A DNA stretch of 64,000 nt, from the NCBI GenBank assembly GCA_026002875.1, contig BPGE01000001.1, positions 1,798,001 through 1,862,000 on the forward strand, in the 5' to 3' direction. This DNA comes from Bryobacteraceae bacterium. Its GTDB lineage: Bacteria > Acidobacteriota > Terriglobia > Bryobacterales > Bryobacteraceae. Made by a program: the position numbers and the translations under genes. Under the pieces are notes generated by a model, which saw only the letters and a program-made list of their open reading frames with translations, was not told where the DNA came from and ran no database searches. Below, piece after piece: positions 25,539 to 33,910 of the stretch; position 1 is the stretch's first letter, and the number at the start of each line of letters is the position of its first letter.

Positions 25539-26645
25539 ATGTCGAGCCGATTCTCGCGGCGGCGCGCTCTGCAGGCGGCCGGAATGATGGCTGCTGCGCC
25601 GCACGTTCATGTCACCGGCCAGGCGAGGAAACGGGCCTGGCCGTTCGAGGAGGGGCCGGACACGCCGAAGCTCTGCCTCGAGATCGCGTGGAACACGTTC
25701 ACCGAGCGCGATCTGCGCCGCATCCGCCAGCTCGGCATCACGCACGTGCTGAGCGCATGGGGCCGCATCCCGTGGGACGAGGCCGAGCTGCGCGCCAAAA
25801 TGGACCGGATCCGCCAGGCGGGGATGACGCTTTACAACCTGATGATTGGCGGCTTCGACAAGACGATCTACGGCCGGCCCGGGCGCGATGAGGAGATTGA
25901 GAAAGTCATTCAGTCGCTCCGGCTGGCCGGCCGCATGGGAATTCCGGTGGTCGAGTACAACTTTTATGCGTACCGGCTCGTGGAAGGTTACTACGAAGAG
26001 CTTGGCCGCGGCGGCGCAGGCATGACCGCCTACACGTACGACAAGGTGAAAGACCTGCCCCCGAAGCCGGAAATCGGCGTCCATTCGCTGGACGAGATGT
26101 GGAAGAACATCACGTATTTCCTGAAAGCCGTGATTCCCGAGGCGGAAAAAGCCGGCGTGCGCATGGCGCTGCACCCCAACGACCCGCCGGTGCCGCTGAG
26201 CCGCGGCTCCGGGCAGATCATGGCGACCGTGGAAGGCTGGAAGAAGCTCGTGAGCATCGTGCCGAGCCCTTCGAACGGGATCACGTATGATTGCGGCGTC
26301 ACACGGGAATTGGGCGAAGATCCCGTGGAAGTGTTCCGCTATTTCATGCAGCGCAAGGCCATCAATCACATGCACTACCGCAATGTCCGCGTCCGCAAGC
26401 CCTATGTGGATTACACGGAGGTGTTCCCCGACGAGGGCGAAGTGGACATGTTCGCGGTGATGAAGGAAGTGGTGCGGCTGGGCTATCACGGCATCATCTA
26501 TCCGGAACATCCGCGGGCGCTCGACATCGACCGCGAGCGGCCGGATTTCAGGCCGTTTTACCCCGGCGGCGGATCGTACGGCGGCTACGCCTACAACGTC
26601 GGCTATACGCGTGCGATGTTACAGGCGGCGATGGCGAGCGTGTAG
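25539..26645 (+). CDS. Mannonate dehydratase (UxuA)-like TIM-barrel protein, exported
   Basis: 368 residues. A twin-arginine-type signal (SSRFSRRRALQAAGMMAAAP) precedes a TIM-barrel that resembles UxuA: ALHPNDPPVPLSRGSGQI carries the metal-site His and substrate loop, and NGITYDCGVT, INHMHYRNVRV and YHGIIYPEHPRALD give the later metal and substrate positions. UxuA itself is cytoplasmic and converts D-mannonate to 2-keto-3-deoxygluconate. An exported relative may act on a different keto or acid sugar. It could instead be a sugar isomerase/epimerase of the same barrel family. Confidence 0.75.
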   Translation: MSSRFSRRRALQAAGMMAAAPHVHVTGQARKRAWPFEEGPDTPKLCLEIAWNTFTERDLRRIRQLGITHVLSAWGRIPWDEAELRAKMDRIRQAGMTLYNLMIGGFDKTIYGRPGRDEEIEKVIQSLRLAGRMGIPVVEYNFYAYRLVEGYYEELGRGGAGMTAYTYDKVKDLPPKPEIGVHSLDEMWKNITYFLKAVIPEAEKAGVRMALHPNDPPVPLSRGSGQIMATVEGWKKLVSIVPSPSNGITYDCGVTRELGEDPVEVFRYFMQRKAINHMHYRNVRVRKPYVDYTEVFPDEGEVDMFAVMKEVVRLGYHGIIYPEHPRALDIDRERPDFRPFYPGGGSYGGYAYNVGYTRAMLQAAMASV

Positions 26646-26649
26646 AAGG

Positions 26650-26722
26650 TGGCGCCTGCGGCGTGGTCTGCTTCGATGTGCGCCTGCGGCGCAGTCCGCT
26701 CGGTCGCGCGCCTCCGGCGCGC
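26650..26722. repeat. Cluster of GC hairpins between convergent genes
   Basis: The gap has two gcgcctgcggc-type imperfect palindromes and one clean hairpin, GCGCGCC-tcc-GGCGCGC (26706-26722). They lie between the convergent UxuA-like and DegT-type genes, where they could act as a bidirectional terminator or REP-like element. There is no T-run. Confidence 0.5.
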
Positions 26723-26743
26723 TCCCTCGCGGCTCTGGTCTGA

Positions 26744-28063
26744 TTACAGCTTGCTGACTTCCGTGCGGCGAGCCCACACTTTCTCGAACGCCTTCACATA
26801 CTGATCGATCAGCTCGTCCGCCTCGCCGTGCATCAGCGGCAGGAAAATGTGCGTGGCGTTCACCTGCGCATTGCCGGGCATTTTCTCGGGAATCGCGGGT
26901 GCGTGGTGCCACCACTTGGCCTCCGAGTAGATCTTCAGCTTGTGCTGTTCCGGATAGTCCCAGACGCTGACGCCCACGCCCTCCGCCTTGAGCGCCCGCA
27001 CCAGCTGATCGCGCGAGAATCCCGCTTTGGCCGAATCGAGGAAGAGCATATTGGCGTGGTAATAGACGCGCTTCTGGTCGGGGCGGCAGCGCGGCTCGCT
27101 CAGACCGGCGAGCTGGATCAGCCGCTCGTTCAGCTTCCTGACATTGCGCCGGACGATTTCGTTGCGTTCCTCGAGCCCGCGCAGCTGCACGCGAGCGACC
27201 GCCGCGGCGAAGGGATGCATCCGGTACTTCTGGCCGAAGCCCGTCCCCTCGTAGGCGCGCACGGGGCTGTCTTTCGGAAACTTCACCGGGTCTTCGTAGT
27301 GGCCGAACGCAGCGGCGCGCTCGAAGTACTCCCGCGTCTGGTACATTCCCATGCCGCCTTCCACCGTGGGAAGCACTTTCGACGCCTGGAAAGAATAGAT
27401 GCCCATGACGCCCCACGTGCCCATCGCTTTGCCCTGCATCCAGGCGCCGTGCGCATGCGCGGCGTCCTCGAGCAGAATGAGACCCTTCTCGCGGCACCAG
27501 GCGGCGATGTGATCCATTTCGCACGGCAGGCCCCAGCTGTGCATGGCCACGACGGCTTTGGTGCGCGGCGTCAGCTTCCTCTTCGCGTCTTCCAGATCGA
27601 AGCAGGCCGTCTTCGGATCAATGTCGATGAAGATCGGCACCAGCCCGAAAAACCGCATCGCCAGGCATGTGGAGAAGAACGTATATGACGGCACCATGAC
27701 CTCGCTGCCCGGAGGCAGATCGAGGGCGAAATACATGGATGTCAGCGCGCTGGAGCCGTTCATATGCGCCTTGACGAACGGCGATTTCGTGTACTCTTTC
27801 CACTCGTTCTCGAATTTGGGCAGCGCGTCGTAATACGTGTTGGCTTCAATCAGCTCGTGCAACGCCTGCCGCTCGGCGGGGCCGTAACGGGGCCAGCGCG
27901 TCAGTTCCTTGATCTTTTCCGCGGGGTAGGTCACGGTGGCCGGTCCGCCCAGAGCCGCCAGGCCGGCGCGCGGAAAGACGAGGCCAGCCGCGCCGGCAGC
28001 CGCGGCGCTTTTCAGCAGAAAGCCCCTGCGGCTTTCCGGATTCTGATTCGAAACTCCGCTCAT
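26744..28063 (-). CDS. DegT/DnrJ/EryC1-type PLP protein with Tat signal
   Basis: 439 residues. A Tat-like leader (ESRRGFLLKSAAAAGAAGL) is followed by the fold of sugar aminotransferases: NGSSALTSMYFALDL, VMVPSYTFFSTCLAMRFFG, ILLEDAAHAHGA and the PLP lysine in YSFQASKVLPTVEGGMG. All catalytic positions appear intact. Members are normally cytoplasmic and transaminate nucleotide-linked keto sugars, so an export signal is unusual. The ATG at 28063 has GGAAAGGGAAG upstream. It is 17 bases downstream of the ceramidase-like gene and shares its promoter. Confidence 0.82.
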   Translation of the reverse strand: MSGVSNQNPESRRGFLLKSAAAAGAAGLVFPRAGLAALGGPATVTYPAEKIKELTRWPRYGPAERQALHELIEANTYYDALPKFENEWKEYTKSPFVKAHMNGSSALTSMYFALDLPPGSEVMVPSYTFFSTCLAMRFFGLVPIFIDIDPKTACFDLEDAKRKLTPRTKAVVAMHSWGLPCEMDHIAAWCREKGLILLEDAAHAHGAWMQGKAMGTWGVMGIYSFQASKVLPTVEGGMGMYQTREYFERAAAFGHYEDPVKFPKDSPVRAYEGTGFGQKYRMHPFAAAVARVQLRGLEERNEIVRRNVRKLNERLIQLAGLSEPRCRPDQKRVYYHANMLFLDSAKAGFSRDQLVRALKAEGVGVSVWDYPEQHKLKIYSEAKWWHHAPAIPEKMPGNAQVNATHIFLPLMHGEADELIDQYVKAFEKVWARRTEVSKL

Positions 28064-28080
28064 ATCGCTTCCCTTTCCTT

Positions 28081-29409
28081 TCACGAAATCGCAGCCAGCT
28101 GCTGGATCGCAGTCCGGATTTTCTCTTCGCTCCCAGGCATGACATTGGATGCGCTGGGCTCGTAACCGCCAAGTCTGTAATCCTCGTCCCGGCACAGATA
28201 GCCGGGGAAGATGTCACCGTATCCCGCTGCGCAGGCGAAGCGGCCTGACGCCGCCCGCTGCGCCTCTCTCTGAAAAGCCAGCAGCGGTTCGCCGGGCAGG
28301 CAGACGATCCAGGCCTGCCCGATCCGCAGCGCATGCGCACCGAGCGCCCGGTTGCGTTGTGCAAAGGCCGTGCCGATGGCTGCACGATAGGCTTCCGCAT
28401 CGGTCATTGCCGGCGCGATGGGCTGCACATCCCGCCGCGCTTCCAGGCGCAGCGGAAGCGTCTGCCAGACGAGGTCTGGCGCGTCCTCGAAGACCGTCCG
28501 GGAGATGGCGCTCCGCATCGTGCTGGCGAGTCTCGCGGCCAGTTCGCGGCGCTGATCTTCCCGGCCCTGATTGTACTTGCCCACCGTGACGTCGCCAGCG
28601 CAGCCGGTGAAGTAGATGACGGGGCAGCCGGACTCCTTCTCCACGGCTTCCCGCGCCGCTCCGACAAAATCGGCTGACACGCGCCCGTCGCAGCAGAACG
28701 TCTGCGGGTGCGTGGCGTAGAACATCAGACGGGCGATGGGACCGCCCGCGCCTTCCAGCGTGATGCAGCGCAGTTCGGGATCGATATCGCCCTCGGGGAG
28801 GTCTGCCAGCTCGGGCGTGCGCGCGGTGCTGCTGAAGCGGGTGACGATCCTGCCCTCGACGAGCAGGCGGCGCGCGCTGGCCACCCGGTCCACGCGGGCC
28901 GCGCTCACGCCCACCCGCTCCACGGATTTCAGGTTGTCCATCGCGGAGGCGGCGGACCGGGCGATCTTTTCTGCGAGCATTCCCAGATAGCGCGCGGACA
29001 TCCGCAGCGCCTGCGGGCGGGACTTCAGCAGGAGCGGATAGGCGTCTTCGACGACGTAAGGGGCGGCATGCTGATGCACCGTGTGAACCCAGACGTTGCG
29101 GCGCGAAGTGGCTGTGGCGTGGGCGAGCGCCGAGCAGATGCGGTCGAACGTGAAGCCGCCAATGCCGCACCAGTCAAGGGCAGCCAGCACGATCCGCCTG
29201 CCGTCCGTTTCGAGGACGATCCCTTTGCACAGGAGCGGATCGAGGACTTCTCTGACAGGCTCGACCCAGATGTTGGGCTGCCCTGCCGGAGGGGTGGCGT
29301 CGCAGACGAACGCAGCAGCCCGCACGCGTCCCTGGCGGCGCAGGAGCGTCATGGACGCCAGTCCGAAACAGGCGCGGCGCGTCACCGCACTGCCGTGTAG
29401 CCGCATCAT
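28081..29409 (-). CDS. Neutral/alkaline ceramidase-like hydrolase
   Basis: 442-residue exported protein resembling the neutral/alkaline non-lysosomal ceramidase family. The matches are HQHAAPYVVEDAYPLL (metal-binding His region), FYATHPQTFCCDGRVSADF and YFTGCAGDVTVGKYNQG, which align with the conserved H-T/H-P and G-x2-GD segments. The signal region is short and has an RRACFGLASM twin-arginine-like patch. The reaction would be amide or ester hydrolysis, but the substrate is uncertain because many family members in Acidobacteriota are not tested. It is the first gene of an operon with the DegT-type gene. Confidence 0.7.
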   Translation of the reverse strand: MMRLHGSAVTRRACFGLASMTLLRRQGRVRAAAFVCDATPPAGQPNIWVEPVREVLDPLLCKGIVLETDGRRIVLAALDWCGIGGFTFDRICSALAHATATSRRNVWVHTVHQHAAPYVVEDAYPLLLKSRPQALRMSARYLGMLAEKIARSAASAMDNLKSVERVGVSAARVDRVASARRLLVEGRIVTRFSSTARTPELADLPEGDIDPELRCITLEGAGGPIARLMFYATHPQTFCCDGRVSADFVGAAREAVEKESGCPVIYFTGCAGDVTVGKYNQGREDQRRELAARLASTMRSAISRTVFEDAPDLVWQTLPLRLEARRDVQPIAPAMTDAEAYRAAIGTAFAQRNRALGAHALRIGQAWIVCLPGEPLLAFQREAQRAASGRFACAAGYGDIFPGYLCRDEDYRLGGYEPSASNVMPGSEEKIRTAIQQLAAIS

Positions 29410-29432
29410 CCCGTCCAGTCCGTTTTGGAACG

Positions 29433-29461
29433 AGTATATCGGCGTGCTCTCCCGATGTCAC
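29433..29461 (-). promoter_or_regulatory. Sigma70-type promoter for the ceramidase-like/DegT operon
   Basis: On the minus strand GTGACA (29461-29456), a 17-bp spacer and TATACT (29438-29433). The leader to the ATG at 29409 would be under 20 bases. Confidence 0.65.
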
Positions 29462-29530
29462 GCCGTGCGGACGGGTACACTGAAGAGGGAGGAACGATCC
29501 AGCCTCGGGGGAAAGAGAGGGACTTCGACG

Positions 29531-30460
29531 ATGAGACAAGCTTTTTGGATTTCCATTGCTGCGGCCGTTCTTCTTGCAGCGCCGGGCTGCAAGAAAGAAC
29601 CCGCCGCTGACGTTCAGGCCCAGCAGCAGCTGGATGAGGCCCAGAAGCGGCTCGAAGAGGCGGAGCGCGAGGCGGCGGAAGCGCGGCGTCAACTGGAAGA
29701 GGCTCAACAGCGGGCGCAACAGGCTGAACAGCAGAGGCAGCTCGACGAAGCGCGCAGGAAGCTGGAGCAGGCGCAAAGGCAGGCGGCCGACGCCCGCAAG
29801 CAGCTGGAACAGGCGCGCCAGAAGGCGGCGCAAGCTTCTCCGGGCGCGTCCGCACCGGCTGAAGGCTCGCAGTCAGCCGCGCAGCCGGCTTCGGGCTCTT
29901 CTTCGCCCGCGACGACGAGCGTGGCGCCGCCTCCTCCGGCTCCGAAACCGGTGACGGCGCCAGCCGGCACGCAGATCGTCATCCGGACCAACACGACTCT
30001 GTCGACGAAGGATCTGAAGAACGGCGACACCTTCACGGCCACGCTACAGCAGCCTCTCGTCGTGGATGGCGTCACCATTGCGCCGCGGGGCGCGGTGGTG
30101 GAAGGGGTCGTGGTTGAGAGCGATCCGGGCGGGCGTGTGAAAGGCGTGGCGCAGCTGAGCATCGCCTTGCGCTCGCTGCAGACGGTCGAGGGCAAAGTGG
30201 ATATCCAGACCGGCTCGTACGCGGTGGAGGCCAAGAGCAGCGTGAAGAAGGACGTCACGCGCGGCGCCATCATGACGGGCGTGGGTGCGGCTGTCGGCGC
30301 CATCGCCGGCGGCGGCAGGGGCGCGGCTGTCGGCGCAGGAGTCGGGGCTGGCGCGGGAACCGCTACGGCGATGGCCACGCGCGGCGAGCCTGCGACCATC
30401 CCGGCGGAAAGCGTCCTGACCTTCCAGCTGAAGTCGCCGGTCACCGTGACCGTGCACTAG
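29531..30460 (+). CDS. Coiled-coil lipoprotein with glycine-zipper tail
   Basis: 309 residues. A lipoprotein-like signal ends in LLAAPGC, placing a lipidated Cys near residue 20. Residues about 28-110 are a long, charged, Gln/Glu/Ala-rich coiled coil in heptads. A Pro/Ala/Ser linker leads to a beta domain (TQIVIRTNTTLSTKDLKNGD, then LQQPLVVDGVTIAPRGAVVEG), which resembles conjugal-transfer TraB-like or outer-membrane domains. A glycine zipper (GVGAAVGAIAGGGRGAAVGA) precedes the last strand. It is probably an envelope-structure protein. GAGAGGG lies 9 bases before the ATG. Confidence 0.75.
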   Translation: MRQAFWISIAAAVLLAAPGCKKEPAADVQAQQQLDEAQKRLEEAEREAAEARRQLEEAQQRAQQAEQQRQLDEARRKLEQAQRQAADARKQLEQARQKAAQASPGASAPAEGSQSAAQPASGSSSPATTSVAPPPPAPKPVTAPAGTQIVIRTNTTLSTKDLKNGDTFTATLQQPLVVDGVTIAPRGAVVEGVVVESDPGGRVKGVAQLSIALRSLQTVEGKVDIQTGSYAVEAKSSVKKDVTRGAIMTGVGAAVGAIAGGGRGAAVGAGVGAGAGTATAMATRGEPATIPAESVLTFQLKSPVTVTVH

Positions 30461-30477
30461 CCTCATGCAGACGGATG

Positions 30478-30513
30478 GGTGATCCGCCGCCTCAGCCAAG
30501 GTGGCGGATCACC
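30478..30513. terminator. Bidirectional hairpin overlapping the isocitrate dehydrogenase 3' end
   Basis: Perfect 11-bp stem GGTGATCCGCC (30478-30488) with GGCGGATCACC (30503-30513) and a 14-base loop. It sits between the convergent lipoprotein and isocitrate dehydrogenase genes and includes the last codons and stop of the latter. There is no T-run. Confidence 0.6.
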
Positions 30514-31499
30514 GCGTCGGTGAACTCTTCCGTCGTGGCGCTTCCGCCAACGTCGCGCGTCAGGTGCGCGCCCTCGGCGTAGGCGGCCATGATCGCCTTC
30601 TGCAGGCGGTCCGCCGCGGCGCCTTCCCCGAGGTGGCGGAGCATCAGAATCGCCGACGACATCAGAGCGGTGGGGTTGGCCACGCCATGGCCGGCGATGT
30701 CGGGCGCTGAGCCGTGGACCGCCTCGAACACCGCGCACTTTTCTCCCATGTTCGCGCCGGGCACGACGCCCAGCCCGCCGACAAGACCCGCCGCCAGATC
30801 GGACACGATGTCGCCGTAGAGGTTCGGCAACAGGAGAATGTCGAATGTCTCCGGGCGCATCACCAGCTGCATGGCCGCGTTGTCGACGATCAGTTCGTTG
30901 TAGGCGATGTCGGGATACTCGGTGGCCACTTCGCGGCAGCAGCGGATGAAGAGCCCGTCGCTCAGCTTCATGATGTTGGCCTTGTGCACGGCCGTCACCT
31001 TGCGGCGGTTGTTTTTCCGCGCGTAAGCGAAGGCGTAGTTGGCAATCCGCATGGACGCAAAGCGCGTGATGATCTTCAGGCTTTCCACGACGTCCTTCAC
31101 GACTTCGTGCTCGAGCCCCGAGTAGAGATCCTCCGTGTTCTCGCGGAAGATCACCATGTCGATGTTGACGTCCTGGAAGCGGGTCTTGAGGCCCGGAAGC
31201 GTGAAGACCGGCCGCACGTTGGCGAACAGGTCCAGCGTCTTGCGCAGCGCCACGTTCACGCTCTTGAATCCGCCCGCCACCGGCGTCGTGACCGGGCCTT
31301 TCAGCCCGACGCCCGTGCGCTCGAGCGATTCGAGCACGTGCGCCGGCAGGCTGGAGCCGGATTTCTCGATGATGTCGGCGCTGAGTTCCGCGGTCTCCCA
31401 GTCGATCTTCACGCCCGTCGCGTTCACCGCCCGCACCGTGGCGGCTGCCACCTCCGGCCCGATGCCGTCGCCCGGAATCAGAGTTACTTTGTGTGCCAC
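30492..31499 (-). CDS. NAD-dependent isocitrate dehydrogenase
   Basis: 335 residues of the isocitrate/isopropylmalate dehydrogenase family. VTLIPGDGIGPEV opens the protein. LKGPVTTPVAGGFKSVNVALR, ANVRPVF, FRENTEDLYSGLEHEV and the metal-binding NLYGDIVSDLAAGLVGGLG are the isocitrate-type signatures, closer to the NAD enzyme of the mitochondrial type than to leucine-pathway LeuB. It would oxidise isocitrate to 2-oxoglutarate in the TCA cycle. The start is GTG. It is divergent from purH, with 45 bases between starts. Confidence 0.85.
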   Translation of the reverse strand: MAHKVTLIPGDGIGPEVAAATVRAVNATGVKIDWETAELSADIIEKSGSSLPAHVLESLERTGVGLKGPVTTPVAGGFKSVNVALRKTLDLFANVRPVFTLPGLKTRFQDVNIDMVIFRENTEDLYSGLEHEVVKDVVESLKIITRFASMRIANYAFAYARKNNRRKVTAVHKANIMKLSDGLFIRCCREVATEYPDIAYNELIVDNAAMQLVMRPETFDILLLPNLYGDIVSDLAAGLVGGLGVVPGANMGEKCAVFEAVHGSAPDIAGHGVANPTALMSSAILMLRHLGEGAAADRLQKAIMAAYAEGAHLTRDVGGSATTEEFTDAVIRHLG

Positions 31500-31544
31500 G
31501 CCTTCATGGTAACAGGGGGCTCCGCGGTGGCAGAATGAGAAGTC

Positions 31545-33101
31545 ATGGCCAAGATCCAGCGCGCCCTCCTCAGCGTCACCGACAAGACCGGACTGGTGGA
31601 ATTCGCCCGCGGCCTGGCGTCATTCGGCTGCGAACTGATCTCCACGGGAGGAACAGCCCGCCTGCTTCGGGACGCGGGTCTGGCCGTCCGCGACGTCAGC
31701 GAGGTGACCGGTTTTCCCGAGATTCTCGACGGCCGGGTGAAAACCATCCATCCCGTGATCGCCGCCGGCGTGCTGGCCCGCCGCGATCTGGCCGAACACC
31801 GCGCCGCGCTGGCCGAGCACGGCATCGCTCCGATCGACATGGTGGTCGTCAACCTGTATGCGTTCGAGAAAGCCGCGGCCAAGCCCGGCGCCACCGTGGA
31901 AGAGCTGATCGAAAACATCGATATCGGCGGACCGACGATGATCCGCGCCGCGGCGAAGAATTACCAGGATGTGGCGGTGGTCGCTTCGCCGGAAGACTAC
32001 GCGGCGCTGCTGGACGAGATGCGCGCGTCGGCCGGCTCGCTCAGCCTGCGCACGCACTGGAACCTGGCGCGCAAGGCGTTTGCGCTGACCGCCCGCTACG
32101 ACGCCGCGATCACGGCGCGGCTGGCCTCGATTGAATGCACGGAAGCAGGCTTTACCGATCAGCCCTCGGATCTGCCTGCCGCTCTGCACGTCCTGCTGCC
32201 GCGGCGGCAGGAGCTGCGCTATGGCGAAAATCCGCACCAGAAGGCGGCTCTCTACGCGCAGGGTTCCGAGGGCATCGCCAACGGCACGCAGCTTCACGGC
32301 AAGGAGCTGAGCTTCAACAACCTGGTCGATCTCGATGCCGCCTGGCAGCTCGTGTGCGAGTTCGCGGGACCCGCCGCCGTGATCATCAAGCACACGAATC
32401 CGTGCGGCTGCGCCGAGCAGGAATCGCTCGCCGAAGCGTACCGCAAGGCGTACGAGGCGGATCCCGTCTCCGCTTTCGGCGGGGTGCTGGCATTCAACCG
32501 GGAAGTGGACGCAGAAACCGCGCACGAGGTGTCGAAGCTGTTCGTGGAGGCCATCGCTGCGCCCGCCTTCTCCGAACAGGCGCTCGTCATTCTGCGGGCG
32601 AAGAAGAACTTGCGGCTCGTGGCGGTGAAAGGCGGCGTGACGAGTGAGCCCGTGCTGCGCTCCATCACTGGCGGAGTGCTCGTGCAGACGCCGGATCTGC
32701 TGACGCTGGACCCCGCCTCCTTAAAAGTGGTCACCGAACGGCAGCCCACGCCGGATGAAATGGCCGCGCTCGAGTTTGCCTGGAAGGTGTGCAAGCACGT
32801 CAAGTCGAACGCGATCGTGTATGCGCGCCGCGGGCAGCTGCTGAGCGCGGGCGCGGGTCAGATGAGCCGCGTTTTCTCAGCCGAGATCGGCGCGAAGAAA
32901 TCCGTGCTGCCGCTGGAGGGTTGCGTGGCGGCTTCCGATGCATTCTTCCCGTTCCCGGACGGGCTCGAGACCGTGGCATCGCACGGCGCGACGGCGGTGA
33001 TCCAGCCGGGCGGATCGGTGAAGGACGAAGAAGTGATCGCCGCGGCGAACCGTCTGGGCGTGGCGATGGTCTTCACCGGCATCCGCCACTTCCGGCACTG
33101 A
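31545..33101 (+). CDS. purH: Bifunctional AICAR formyltransferase / IMP cyclohydrolase
   Basis: 518-residue PurH, carrying out the last two steps of IMP synthesis. The N-terminal cyclohydrolase (residues 1-190) has LLSVTDKTGLVEFARGL, STGGTARLL and TGFPEILDGRVKTIHP. The C-terminal transformylase has LRYGENPHQKAALY, SFNNLVDLDAAWQL and the catalytic KH of IIKHTNPCG, plus DPVSAFGGVLAFN. The loop after KTIHP reads VIAAGVLARRD, where most family members have KIHGG-type residues. The 45-base gap to the isocitrate dehydrogenase start leaves room for a divergent promoter, but I see none clearly. Confidence 0.95.
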   Translation: MAKIQRALLSVTDKTGLVEFARGLASFGCELISTGGTARLLRDAGLAVRDVSEVTGFPEILDGRVKTIHPVIAAGVLARRDLAEHRAALAEHGIAPIDMVVVNLYAFEKAAAKPGATVEELIENIDIGGPTMIRAAAKNYQDVAVVASPEDYAALLDEMRASAGSLSLRTHWNLARKAFALTARYDAAITARLASIECTEAGFTDQPSDLPAALHVLLPRRQELRYGENPHQKAALYAQGSEGIANGTQLHGKELSFNNLVDLDAAWQLVCEFAGPAAVIIKHTNPCGCAEQESLAEAYRKAYEADPVSAFGGVLAFNREVDAETAHEVSKLFVEAIAAPAFSEQALVILRAKKNLRLVAVKGGVTSEPVLRSITGGVLVQTPDLLTLDPASLKVVTERQPTPDEMAALEFAWKVCKHVKSNAIVYARRGQLLSAGAGQMSRVFSAEIGAKKSVLPLEGCVAASDAFFPFPDGLETVASHGATAVIQPGGSVKDEEVIAAANRLGVAMVFTGIRHFRH

Positions 33102-33105
33102 GCGT

Positions 33106-33528
33106 TCACTCCGCGCCCAGCAGACGGACATTGAGCCCTTGCAGTTCTGCGGCCTTTTTCGCAAGCGGCTGGTCAGCAGTCACAAGAACTGCCCGCGACT
33201 GCCTTGCCAGTGCCAGATACAGGCAATCCGGCAGGGGATGATTCAGGGCGAGCGAGATTTCGAGAGCTTCCCCGATCAGCGCCTTGGAATCGGCAAGCTC
33301 GATGCCGCCGGAATCAATGAGGGCCAGCCATTCCCTGAGAGCGCGCCGCGCCGCTGGTTTCGAAATCTGTCCGGCCCGCGCTTTTCTGGACAAACCGGCC
33401 GCCACTTCGGTCACCATCGGGCGGGGCGCCAGCAGAGCGTCGCTTCCCGTGAGAAAGCGACGGGCTTCAGCCCGCCCTTCTTCGGGGATGAGCCACTTGA
33501 CGGCTACGCTGGCGTCGATCACGTACAT
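33106..33528 (-). CDS. vapC: PIN-domain toxin, VapC type
   Basis: 140-residue PIN-domain ribonuclease. The four acidic active-site positions are visible: Asp in MYVIDASVAVKW, Glu in PMVTEVAAGLSR, Asp in HPLPDCLYLALA and Asp in AVLVTADQPLA. Its 5' part overlaps the antitoxin gene by 62 bases. Toxins of this family cleave RNA and are held inactive by the partner. It ends 4 bases from the convergent purH stop. Confidence 0.88.
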   Translation of the reverse strand: MYVIDASVAVKWLIPEEGRAEARRFLTGSDALLAPRPMVTEVAAGLSRKARAGQISKPAARRALREWLALIDSGGIELADSKALIGEALEISLALNHPLPDCLYLALARQSRAVLVTADQPLAKKAAELQGLNVRLLGAE

Positions 33529-33778
33529 CGAAACGTTCCTCCATTTCCCGCCGGGCTTCCCGGATGAGAGGCGCGCTGTCGGGCAGCGTTCCCGTTTCCT
33601 GTTCGATTTCAGCGCAGAGCGCGTCCAGTCTCTTCAGGATCTTCCGCCGCTGTTCTGCAACATTTTCGAAAAGGAGGCGCCGCAGGCGTTCCTCCAGGCT
33701 GATTCCTTCGGCCGCCGCTTTCTGTTTATGCCACTCGACCAGCCAGTCGGGCAGGTTTCGAATTTTGACGTCAGCCAT
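33467..33778 (-). CDS. Antitoxin, FitA/VapB-like
   Basis: 103 residues. Residues 1-40 (MADVKIRNLPDWLVEWHKQK, then AEGISLEERLRRLLFE) match the Arc/FitA ribbon-helix-helix DNA-binding domain. The remaining helices and basic tail would bind the toxin. The ATG at 33778 was chosen because it gives exactly this domain. The gene precedes and overlaps the toxin, the usual order for such modules, which normally repress their own promoter. Confidence 0.83.
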   Translation of the reverse strand: MADVKIRNLPDWLVEWHKQKAAAEGISLEERLRRLLFENVAEQRRKILKRLDALCAEIEQETGTLPDSAPLIREARREMEERFDVRDRRQRSRQVAHPRRRAG

Positions 33779-33910
33779 GACGGCACGCTTCCGCCCCCAG
33801 AGTAGCTCGCCAGGCATTTGGGGTCAAACCGTAAATCCAGCTGATGGGGGCAAAACGGGCTGGTGGCGTCCTTGCCCGAGGGGATGGAACTGCCGGCAGT
33901 CTGCCCGGCT

